A stretch of 6,131 nt of DNA from positions 1 to 6,131 of the forward strand of contig JBDRNO010000233.1 in the NCBI GenBank assembly GCA_043811005.1, given 5' to 3'. A program made the translations under genes and the position numbers. Numbering within the stretch: position 1 is the stretch's first letter; each line of letters begins with the position of its first letter. Below the pieces are notes generated by a model. It was given only the letters and a program-made list of their open reading frames with translations. It was not told the DNA's origin and did not search any database. Positions 1-5,984 of this stretch are shown in pieces. The stretch comes from JBDRNO01 sp043811005 (GTDB lineage: Bacteria > Bacteroidota > Bacteroidia > NORP154).

Positions 1-257
1 CCCCCGGCCATTGCTCCGCCATATAGAACCATATTGGTATTTTGAACATCATTTAAATCGAGAAGTGTCTGCATAATGCTTGGAGCACAATGTCCCATCC
101 TTCGAACATTGCTAATAGCTCTTAGTTTTTCAGTATTGAAAACCCCATATCCAATTAATCCGGCTGCACCTGCGGCTGCAATTGCCAGAATACTTTTCTT
201 AGTAAAATCTCTCCTGCTTAATGATCCTCTATATGTATTAATGTCATTCCTTTTCAT
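1..257 (-). CDS. Tat-exported C_GCAxxG_C_C-type putative redox protein, 5' part (cut by window edge)
   Basis: The minus-strand frame from the ATG at 257 runs off the left edge after about 85 codons, so only the N-terminus is visible. Residues 13-20 (LSRRDFTK) form a twin-arginine motif. They are followed by a hydrophobic Ala/Gly-rich stretch (about residues 22-43), as in Tat signal peptides that export a folded, often cofactor-bearing protein. The mature part begins with VRRMGHCAPSIMQTLLDL and reaches GGAMAGG at the edge. The GHCAP segment followed by a Gly-rich AMAGG segment resembles the start of the C_GCAxxG_C_C (split-Soret-like) redox family, whose remaining conserved cysteines would lie beyond the edge. 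No Shine-Dalgarno is evident. The gene lies 66 nt downstream of the outer-membrane protein gene on the same strand and may share its transcript. The Tat signal is clear; the family assignment is from memory and moderate. Confidence 0.7.
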   Translation of the reverse strand, partial: MKRNDINTYRGSLSRRDFTKKSILAIAAAGAAGLIGYGVFNTEKLRAISNVRRMGHCAPSIMQTLLDLNDVQNTNMVLYGGAMAG

Positions 258-323
258 ATAAAAATCAATCATCAAAAACAAAGAAGTTCAGTAAGCTATT
301 TTTGGTTAGTTCAAACTTACATA

Positions 324-1304
324 TTAAAGCTTAAAATCTCTGGCAAAATTCAATGACATGCCATATTTTGTTGCCAGTTGTGTGCCATTAAAGTAATGAT
401 AAACCGGCAGGTCAACCATTACTGAAACGTTCCATTTTTCCTTGATGGCATAATTAATCTGCGGTGAAAAATAAAATATGGTACTGCCCGATGATTCTTT
501 CCATCCGTTGACTGTTTTATCTTTATTCCGGATTTCATTCCTTATCTGCAGAATTGTCGTCCAGTCTCCCTTCAGCCACGAAAACATCAAATGTTTTGAA
601 AAAAAGAAGGATGTAAAAATCGATGTTCCCGGTTTATAATCCTGAGTATTTCTGGAATTTAACTCCATCCTACTGGTAACGAAATATCTGATCCCGGTAA
701 CCGGTTTCTCTTTTACCAGGAATAACTGAACTACTGTCCCGAATGCCCCGAGAGTTGGCTGTACTTCAACTGGTAATTCAACACCTTCGCGGTAAATAGG
801 ATTTGTGGAGAAGGGGATTTTTGCCCCAACGCTTGAGGAAATAAAAAATCGCTTAGTATCGTCCTTAAACAGTCTGTATTTGAACGAGAGTATTGCATTT
901 GAAAAACCGCTGCCCCTCAAAGTATAGGCAGGTTCAAGGTTGTAATTCTGTGTTTTATTGAAAAAATAACCGAGTTCCGTTTCAATGGTAATTTTATTGG
1001 CCAGGCCATATCCGATGATACTTCCTGCATAATTGTAGTTTGCGTTTTTAATCAGGTTGAAATCTGAGCGTTTATCTCCTTCAAAATACTGATTGCCGTA
1101 ATTATACCTGTAAAATGTAATGACTCTTAAAGATTGCTTTTCCAAAACCAGAAGGTTGTTTGATCCCCCCACCGGATTTACAGAAGAGAGGCATTGAGCC
1201 GGTGCACGATCAATGAATAGTACAAGCACAAGCAAAAATGTTATTACCAGTTTATTCAACGACAATGAATATCTCTTTAGATTGAGAAACATTTTTACCA
1301 TCAC
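324..1304 (-). CDS. Outer-membrane beta-barrel-like protein (putative transporter/porin)
   Basis: The longest reading gives 326 residues. A hydrophobic signal segment (about residues 19-31) ends in APAQC, compatible with signal peptidase I cleavage. The mature protein is rich in alternating aromatic/polar strands (for example VITFYRYNYGNQYFEGDKR, KITIETELGYFF, NAILSFKYRLF) and ends with a strand-like MSLNFARDFKL, as in outer-membrane barrels. It recalls the Bacteroidota barrels annotated as transporter or phenol-degradation MetA-like, but the substrate is unknown. The start is uncertain. The ATG at 1304 or 1292 would overlap the upstream lipoprotein gene by 53 or 41 nt. A TTG at 1259 gives MNKLVITFLLVLVLF, a more typical signal peptide of a 311-residue protein, with only an 8-nt overlap. 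Four tightly spaced exported-protein genes precede it, which suggests one surface complex. Confidence 0.8.
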   Translation of the reverse strand: MMVKMFLNLKRYSLSLNKLVITFLLVLVLFIDRAPAQCLSSVNPVGGSNNLLVLEKQSLRVITFYRYNYGNQYFEGDKRSDFNLIKNANYNYAGSIIGYGLANKITIETELGYFFNKTQNYNLEPAYTLRGSGFSNAILSFKYRLFKDDTKRFFISSSVGAKIPFSTNPIYREGVELPVEVQPTLGAFGTVVQLFLVKEKPVTGIRYFVTSRMELNSRNTQDYKPGTSIFTSFFFSKHLMFSWLKGDWTTILQIRNEIRNKDKTVNGWKESSGSTIFYFSPQINYAIKEKWNVSVMVDLPVYHYFNGTQLATKYGMSLNFARDFKL

Positions 1305-1596
1305 GAACTATACAGGTAATTGTATTTTTACCGATGTGGCATGGCGAAGCCGTATATAAAACTTCACTGCCAGAGCCAAGAATATCTCCGGCACTTGCTG
1401 ACCAGTAAAAAGTAAGCTTGTATCCAGATGCCACTGCAGAAATTTTTGTTGATCCGCCCGATTCAATTGTATCCTTTTCGGCTTCTAAGGATGCAAAAAA
1501 AAGAGGCTGATCAGGATCTTCCGAACCTCCGTTTTCATCTTTAGCACAGGAAGCCAACAAGAATAAAAATATTGATAAAGTGATAAACTGTTTCAT
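1252..1596 (-). CDS. Small lipoprotein with PKD/Ig-like domain
   Basis: The protein has 114 residues. A lipoprotein signal peptide (MKQFITLSIFLFLLASC) has a good lipobox, LASC, with Cys17 as the lipidated residue. An acidic linker (about residues 20-31, DENGGSEDPDQP) follows, and acidic residues after the Cys are common in Bacteroidota surface-exported lipoproteins. Residues 35-113 look like one PKD-like beta-sandwich: a GGSTKISAVASG strand pair, FYWSASAGDI resembling the YxWxFGDG region, then TITCIVRDGKNVSQSKEIFI as the closing strands. Cys86 and Cys95 could form a disulfide. The ATG lies 9 nt beyond the stop of the shifted tail of the upstream gene and 13 nt beyond the in-frame stop. The 3' end overlaps the next gene, suggesting coupled translation. 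No enzymatic residues are recognised; a binding or scaffold role is inferred. Confidence 0.85.
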   Translation of the reverse strand: MKQFITLSIFLFLLASCAKDENGGSEDPDQPLFFASLEAEKDTIESGGSTKISAVASGYKLTFYWSASAGDILGSGSEVLYTASPCHIGKNTITCIVRDGKNVSQSKEIFIVVE

Positions 1597-1605
1597 TCCT
1601 GTTTC

Positions 1606-1720
1606 TTATTTATCTTTTATACAACGGATTGAAAATGCATAGGTTTTTGGGAAGGTATTCCATCTTCCGACAGTGCAGACCCCGGTTTCGAGGCAGCGGC
1701 GCCATGCATTCTGCCCTGAG
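1606..1720 (-). pseudogene. Out-of-frame C-terminal end of the FISUMP domain
   Basis: Read one frame off from the 1610-2152 gene, this stretch gives QNAWRRCLETGVCTVGRWNT followed by FPKTYAFSIRCIKDK and a TAA at 1608-1606. A terminal YGFSVRC(V/L)KD is the hallmark ending of FISUMP domains, and the NAW...R pattern before it also fits. The N-terminal FISUMP signature therefore meets its C-terminal signature around 1711-1720, with most of the domain between them absent and the frame shifted. The ending recognition is from knowledge of the family; the deletion is inferred. Confidence 0.65.
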
Positions 1721-2152
1721 GTTCTGCTGCATCCATATTTGATCACCGATTTTAACGGTTGTGTAAATATTTCCTTCGATATCTATGACTACATTTTCGG
1801 GAATGGGCTGATTAATTTTAACACTTCCTGTGGCTGTGGAATCAACTGCATCTTTCACGATTACCGAATAGAGTCCGGCTGAAAGGCCTTCAATATCTTC
1901 TGTGTTCTCTCCATTTGACCAGTTGTAAATGTAAGGAGGAGTTCCTCCTGTTACCTCAATTTCAATCGAACCATCAGTTCCCTGGAAAGTTGTTACGTCA
2001 TGTGCAATAAACTCTATTGACAATGGTTCCGGTAAATCTGGTTCCTTTTCGCTGGTACATCGCTGTAACAATCCAACAAAGAGAATGAGGGAAAGCGGTG
2101 TTCCGCATAAATATTTTGCAGGGTAACTGATATGACTTTTATTGGACTTCAT
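1610..2152 (-). CDS. SprB-repeat lipoprotein with disrupted FISUMP (Fib_succ_major) domain
   Basis: The frame encodes 180 residues. A hydrophobic N-terminus (about 18-29) leads to LLQRC, an imperfect lipobox with Cys32 followed by TSEKEPD, so surface lipidation is plausible but not certain. Residues 46-113 match a SprB repeat: DGSIEIEVTGGTPPYIYNWS, NGENTEDIEGLSAGLYSVIV, then a closing KDAVDST-type strand. Residues 123-146 (DIEGNIYTTVKIGDQIWMQQ then NLR) are the canonical start of a FISUMP domain. From about residue 147 the sequence is Arg/Cys/Pro-rich and unlike the family. The expected C-terminal end of FISUMP lies in the adjacent frame (see 1606-1720), and the middle of the domain is missing. 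The ATG overlaps the stop of the DUF1573 gene as ATGA. The gene is either a decayed allele or an assembly-damaged one; the SprB part should still fold. Confidence 0.8.
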   Translation of the reverse strand: MKSNKSHISYPAKYLCGTPLSLILFVGLLQRCTSEKEPDLPEPLSIEFIAHDVTTFQGTDGSIEIEVTGGTPPYIYNWSNGENTEDIEGLSAGLYSVIVKDAVDSTATGSVKINQPIPENVVIDIEGNIYTTVKIGDQIWMQQNLRAECMAPLPRNRGLHCRKMEYLPKNLCIFNPLYKR

Positions 2153-2562
2153 TTCGCTTTGATCACGTTGCCTTTTATTCTCAATTCGACCATAGCATTT
2201 ACTGCATTGGATTGCACCGTTATGGTCTTATTGAATGCACCTTTTACTTTAGTATTGTATTCAACCCTTAAGGAATCCTTCATCCCTGCGCCCACAGGAG
2301 TTTTGGGCCATGCCTGGACCATACAACCGCAGGATGTGCGTACATTTAAGATAACCAGAGGGACTTTCCCTGTGCTCGAAAAAACAAAATAATGTACAGC
2401 ATTTCCACCGGATTGAATTGTCCCAAAGTCATATTCAGTTTCTTCAAAAGCGATCCGGGGTCCATCAGATGGATCCATTTTACTTGTAAGTTTTTCGGTT
2501 TGGGAAAATGCAGGAAGGTTGAAAATTAAAAATAATACTATGTTTAAAATTTTAATCTTCAT
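2149..2562 (-). CDS. DUF1573 domain exported protein
   Basis: The protein has 137 residues with a signal peptide (MKIKILNIVLFLIFNLPAFS, then Q21 as likely new N-terminus). It contains a single DUF1573 domain, about residues 37-135. The typical family run is visible: FEETEYDFGTIQSGG, then LNVRTSCGCMVQAWPKTPV with Cys78 and Cys80, then GAFNKTITVQSNA. DUF1573 is an Ig-like (ASH/MSP-type) fold common in the periplasm or on the surface of Bacteroidota; no molecular function is firmly known. The gene is the first of the minus-strand group, and its TGA overlaps the next ATG by 4 nt. The start is the only ATG before the signal peptide and has no recognisable Shine-Dalgarno. About 90 nt of AT-rich DNA upstream should hold the promoter, but no good -33/-7 pair was found. 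Confidence 0.9.
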   Translation of the reverse strand: MKIKILNIVLFLIFNLPAFSQTEKLTSKMDPSDGPRIAFEETEYDFGTIQSGGNAVHYFVFSSTGKVPLVILNVRTSCGCMVQAWPKTPVGAGMKDSLRVEYNTKVKGAFNKTITVQSNAVNAMVELRIKGNVIKAK

Positions 2563-2648
2563 AATCTGATTAATTCAAAAGGTTAATTTCTAATATATAA
2601 CGAATGAAATCAATATGTATTACCAACACAAATATTTACTGATGTTAT

Positions 2649-2774
2649 TTACAATCTTGCGGATTCCATCTGAAGTGTCATTGCTATTCTCAAAGCATTG
2701 CATGTTTTTTCAGTATCGAGAAGGATTCTTTTGCATTCAAATTTAGTCTGAATAATTTTAATATAAACAGATGT
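2649..2774 (-). other. Possible gene remnant, open frame without start codon
   Basis: Between stops, this minus-strand frame reads about 41 codons and includes FECKRILLDTEKTCNALRIA followed by MTLQMESARL and a TAA. It looks helical and protein-like, with mixed charged and hydrophobic residues unlike the surrounding AT-rich noise. It has no ATG or GTG near its 5' end and matches no family I recognise. It lies directly downstream of the TrmO fragment, so it may be a piece of a decayed neighbour. Chance openness cannot be excluded. Confidence 0.2.
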
Positions 2775-2795
2775 TCATTTAAATTTATTGTTCAA

Positions 2796-2972
2796 TTAAT
2801 AACCATCTATTGAAGGCGAATAAGGTTTAATATCAAGTACGGGAGTACCATCATACGCATCAATCCCTGAAACATACAAAATGCCATTTTCGACTTTTTC
2901 AAGTTTAAGGGTGGCAGGCCCGATAGGATTCGGCCGGAAAGGCTTTTGCAATACTTTTACGGGCTTTATCAT
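2796..2972 (-). pseudogene. C-terminal fragment of TrmO/TsaA-family tRNA m6t6A methyltransferase
   Basis: From the ATG at 2972 to the TAA at 2798-2796, 58 residues are encoded. The segment KPFRPNPIGPATLKLEKVEN, then ILYVSGIDAYDGTPVLDIKPY, carries the RPNPIG and DGTPVLDIKPY signatures of the C-terminal half of TrmO (also called TsaA/VirR-like). TrmO methylates t6A37 of tRNA using S-adenosylmethionine. The short form of the family is about 120-150 residues, and the N-terminal strands that help bind the cofactor are absent here. The frame stays open upstream to about 3090, but that sequence is not TrmO-like and overlaps the promoter and start of the divergent gene. A functional enzyme is unlikely; this is best read as a truncated remnant. 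Confidence 0.7.
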
Positions 2973-3003
2973 AAAGACGTGTGAAGGCAGGTCGTGAAAT
3001 ATT

Positions 3004-3035
3004 TTTAGATAACTAACAAATGGATTATATATTTG
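3004..3035 (+). promoter_or_regulatory. Bacteroidota-type sigma-A promoter for the receptor unit
   Basis: TATATTTG at 3028-3035 matches the Bacteroidota -7 consensus TAnnTTTG exactly. A TTTA at 3004-3007, close to the -33 TTTG element, lies 20 nt upstream, which is the usual spacing. Transcription would begin at about 3040-3044. That leaves almost no leader before the ATG at 3046 and so supports a later start (TTG at 3070) for the first gene. Confidence 0.55.
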
Positions 3036-3045
3036 TATTGCCTTA

Positions 3046-3435
3046 ATGATTTTTTTTGTGACTGCAAGCTTGAAAAACTGGCCTAAGAGGATTTATGTAT
3101 ACTTCCTGCTGATAGTGTTTCTGGGGTATTGCGGAAGTATCATACTATTCCCCCATTATCATAAAGTCGACGGTGTTACCATTGTTCACTCACACCCATC
3201 CCGTCACGGTTCCGGGACTAATCCTGTTGAACACCAACATTCGAAAAATGGTTTTGTCCTTATACAATTGATTTCGAATTTAATTCCCATCCCTCCGTTG
3301 CTTTTTTACGGGGTGAAAATTATTCGTAGGATTGTAAATAACCTGGTTTTCATTACAGATGAAAATGTACCCGCCAACTTTACCAGCCAATATACATATC
3401 TACTCAGAGCGCCACCTTTAAATTTACACAATTAA
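3046..3435 (+). CDS. Small membrane-anchored histidine-rich protein, putative metal-binding partner of the TonB receptor
   Basis: The protein has 129 residues from the ATG. One hydrophobic segment (about 17-35, VYFLLIVFLGYCGSIILF) serves as signal or anchor, and a second hydrophobic stretch lies at about 70-90. Between them, residues 36-65 hold His37, 39, 48, 50, 54, 63 and 65 in the pattern PHYH...VDGVTIVHSHP...EHQH, which looks made for binding Zn, Cu or another soft metal. The C-terminus is TYLLRAPPLNLHN. Similar small HSHP-containing proteins are, as I recall, found next to TonB-dependent receptor genes in Bacteroidota, and here the receptor follows on the same strand. Alternative starts are GTG at 3058 and TTG at 3070; the latter gives MKNWPKRIYVYF and fits the promoter better. 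The function in metal delivery or sensing is inferred; no characterised homologue is recognised. Confidence 0.75.
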   Translation: MIFFVTASLKNWPKRIYVYFLLIVFLGYCGSIILFPHYHKVDGVTIVHSHPSRHGSGTNPVEHQHSKNGFVLIQLISNLIPIPPLLFYGVKIIRRIVNNLVFITDENVPANFTSQYTYLLRAPPLNLHN

Positions 3436-3445
3436 ATCTCTTTTG

Positions 3446-3462
3446 GGAATTTCTGAAATTCC
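3446..3462. terminator. Perfect palindrome with T-rich tail: weak terminator or operator
   Basis: GGAATTTC and GAAATTCC flank a single central T, a perfect 17-bp palindrome starting 11 nt after the stop of the histidine-rich protein gene. As RNA it makes a 7-bp stem with a CTG loop, followed by TTTTCTCATTTT, which could terminate or attenuate before the receptor. The stem is AT-rich and therefore weak. As DNA the symmetry would equally suit a dimeric regulator. Confidence 0.4.
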
Positions 3463-3477
3463 TTTTCTCATTTTGCT

Positions 3478-3496
3478 ATGCAAGAAGCTATTGCAT
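3478..3496. promoter_or_regulatory. Dyad ATGCAA-N7-TTGCAT upstream of the receptor, possible operator
   Basis: Two exact 6-bp inverted arms lie at 3478-3483 and 3491-3496 with a 7-bp spacer, about 36 nt before the probable receptor start. The 19-bp span is similar to sites of dimeric metal regulators, which would suit a metal-uptake locus. No known consensus is matched, and short dyads arise by chance in AT-rich DNA. Confidence 0.2.
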
Positions 3497-3531
3497 TTTA
3501 ATCACATTGTGTAATATTTAAATTGAGAATC

Positions 3532-5900
3532 GTGAAAAAAATATATGGGTATTAATAATTGTTCTATTTTGTTCATCATCACTCTTTTCCCAGAAAAAAA
3601 CTGATGCAAATATAATCGGACATGTAGTCAGTAACGGAAACCACATTCCTTTTGCGACAGTTAGCGTAAAAGGAACAACCCTGGGTGTCAATACAGATGA
3701 AACAGGTCATTACCAACTAATTAACCTGCCTGCAGGCAAGCATACTATAAGGGCACAATCGCTGGGTTTCAAACCTGTGGAGAAAGAAGTCACTATTAAA
3801 TCAGGCGAAACAGTAGAAATTAAATTTGATCTGGAATCGGATGTAATGGGACTTGAAGAAGTTGTAATAACCGCCGACAGGGGCGAAATGAAAAGAGTAG
3901 AGTCTTCTTCTATTGTTAACACAATATCTGCCAAATTATTTGCAACAACACAATCTGTTACTTTAAGTGAAGGGTTGAACTTTACCCCGGGATTGCGTAT
4001 TGAAAACAGCTGCCAGAACTGCGGCTTTTCGCAGGTCCGTATGAATGGAATGGAAGGTCCTTATTCGCAGATATTGATAAACAGCCGCCCGATCTTTAGC
4101 GGTCTGGCAGGGGTTTATGGGCTGGAACTTATACCATCAAACATGATTGAACGCGTCGAAGTAGTACGTGGTGGTGGTTCTGCTCTCTATGGAAGCAATG
4201 CAATTGCAGGAACTATAAACATTATCCTTAAGGATCCTGTTACTAATTCCTATGAAGTTGGATTCAACACAGGCTTAGCAGGGATCGGAATGAACGGTTC
4301 TGAAGATGTGGCTCCGGATTATTCCGCGAACTTTAATACCTCTCTTATTTCTGCTGACAGTAAAACAGGCGTAGCAGTATATGGATTCACAAGAGAACGG
4401 AAAGCTTTTGATGCCAACAATGATGACTATTCGGAGATCTCGCCGATGACCAATCTGACAATCGGCACAAGGTTATTCCACAGATTTGGTTTCCGCAGCA
4501 AACTGGCTGTTGACTTTTTTAATATAAATGAGGAGCGCAACGGTGGCAACCGGCAGGATTATCCCCTGCATGAAAGGGATGTAGCCGAAGCGGTTAAGCA
4601 TGACATTAAAACCGGAGCAATAACCTTTGAACAATATTTCAAGGATTATGATCTGCTTTCGGTTTTCTTTTCTACCCAGCATCTCAACCGCGATTCTTAT
4701 TATGGCGCAAATCGCTCAGTCAAGGACTACGGCAATTCAAAAGATCTTACCTACAATCTTGGTTTGCAGTATAAAGCTGTTTTAGGTAAATCATCAATTA
4801 TTGCCGGAATCGAGAATACCGGTGGTTCTCTTGCTGATAAAAAGCTTGGTTACCCCGATTATGATAATGCAATTATTATCAATGATTCGATTGTAAGTGT
4901 CCCTCATACTGATAATACTACAGTTGCAAACCAATTGTCCAGGACTTCAGGCGTTTTTGCACAATATGAACTAAAATTTCATAGAGGAAAAATTGGTCTT
5001 GGCGGACGATATGACAATTACATGATCAAAGACAATGCAAAAAATGGCGAAACTAAAAAAGGGAATGTGTTTAGTCCGCGAATAAACTTTATGTACGAAA
5101 TTTTCGGGTCTTTACAGGCAAGATTAAGCTATTCTCAGGGTCATCGTGCCCCTCAGATATTCGACGAGGACCTTCATATTGAAACATCCGGATCGAGACA
5201 GGTTATCAATGTTAATGATCCCGATCTGAAACAGGAAACCAGTCACAGTTTTATGGCTTCGCTGGACTTTAACAGGCTGATCGGCACAGTCACTTCAGGC
5301 CTGCTTATTGAGGGGTTTCTGACACGGCTTACTGACCCATTCGTAAATGAAATTGGGGTCCCTGATGAAAACGGAACAGTACTCTATACACGAAAGAACG
5401 CCGAAAATGGGGCAACTGTTAAGGGAATAAACATTGAGGTTAAGCTGAAACCATTGAAAGATTTTTTGCTTACTTCAGGGTTTACAGTTCAGGAGAGCAG
5501 GTTTGATGTGGAGCAGCAATTCAACCAGAAAAACTTTTTCCGGACACCTTCCAATTATGGATTTATGGTTGTTGACTGGGATTTTATAAAAGATTTCTGT
5601 TTCTCATCTACAATGAGTTATACCGGCAAAATGCTGGTCCCTTATTTCGGCCCCTTAGCTGACCCTGACCTTGGCGCATTGCATGAATCCGATCAATTTT
5701 TTGACATGGGAATTAAATTATCGCACAACATTAAACTTAATGGAGCTACCCTGCAATGGTTTACCGGCATGAAAAATATATTCAACTCATATCAGTCGAA
5801 TTTTGATTCAGGAATCGACCGCGATCCTGCCTATGTATATGGGCCAATGGCTCCACGCACTGTTTATCTGGGGATTAAAATCGGGAATATGCTCAGATAA
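3532..5900 (+). CDS. TonB-dependent outer-membrane receptor, 5' end frameshifted
   Basis: This is an outer-membrane active transporter powered by TonB-ExbBD. If the GTG at 3532 is joined to the main frame by one extra A in the A7 run 3535-3541, it encodes 789 residues. The signal peptide would be KKNIWVLIIVLFCSSSLFSQ after the initiator. A CarboxypepD_reg-like domain spans about 26-105 (GHVVSNGNHIPFATVSVKGT through KFDLES). A TonB-box-like EEVVITA lies near 109-115. The plug spans about 125-236, with SCQNCGFSQVRMNGMEGPYS (Cys161, Cys164) and IERVEVVRGGGSALYGSNAI, both strongly typical. The rest is a 22-strand-type barrel ending in PRTVYLGIKIGNMLR. As it stands, no ATG, GTG or TTG precedes the signal peptide in frame. 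The first in-frame start is GTG at 3777, which would lose export and half the N-terminal domain. The histidine-rich partner lies 96 nt upstream. Substrate is probably a metal or metal complex (inference). Confidence 0.85.
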
Positions 5901-5963
5901 AAAATGTACAATCTTTACGTTCATTGACGATAGGCAGAGTTAACTTCTTTCAGTTTTTTTTCG

Positions 5964-5971
5964 TATCTTAA
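5964..5971 (+). promoter_or_regulatory. Weak promoter-like -7 element after a T8 run
   Basis: TATCTTAA follows TTTTTTTTCG, an arrangement often seen at Bacteroidota promoters (TAnnTTTG after a T-rich spacer). Two of the six defined consensus positions differ and no clear -33 TTTG is present. It would drive the short frame beginning at 5985 or a gene beyond the window. Confidence 0.25.
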
Positions 5972-5984
5972 CCATAAATATGCA

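Larger units (their letters stand above)
2563..3045. other. Intergenic region between divergent gene groups
   Basis: This 483-bp stretch holds no intact gene. It separates the minus-strand surface-protein group from the plus-strand receptor group. It contains the TrmO fragment, the possible remnant at 2649-2774 and the rightward promoter. The 90 bp next to 2562 and the stretch 2775-2795 are AT-rich and show nothing further that I can support. Confidence 0.6.

Noticed and set aside
76..261. Plus-strand open frame of 61 codons
   Set aside because: It lies fully antisense to the Tat-exported protein gene, whose twin-arginine signal is clear; the plus-strand translation shows no family features.
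261..323. Terminator between the barrel gene and the Tat protein gene
   Set aside because: Only a 5-bp GTAAG/CTTAC pairing with a long loop is present and no clear stem with a U-tract follows.
1195..1215. Lipobox at the Cys of APAQC in the barrel protein
   Set aside because: Gln at -1 and Ala-Pro-Ala before it do not fit a lipobox; signal peptidase I cleavage is more likely.
1673..1882. Plus-strand open frame of 69 codons
   Set aside because: Antisense to the SprB/FISUMP gene; its translation has no recognisable motif.
2132..2392. Plus-strand open frame of 86 codons
   Set aside because: Antisense to the DUF1573 gene, which has strong family signatures on the other strand.
2563..2640. Promoter for the minus-strand surface-protein group
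   Set aside because: TATATTAG and an upstream TTTG are present on the minus strand, but their spacing (about 31 nt) does not fit the 19-21 nt of Bacteroidota promoters.
3710..3934. Minus-strand open frame of 74 codons
   Set aside because: Antisense to the conserved N-terminal domain of the TonB receptor; low-complexity Ser/Thr translation.
4473..4682. Minus-strand open frame of 69 codons
   Set aside because: Antisense to the receptor barrel; no family features.
5901..5961. Intrinsic terminator of the receptor gene
   Set aside because: AACT-N6-AGTT before the T8 run gives only a 4-bp stem, too weak to call.
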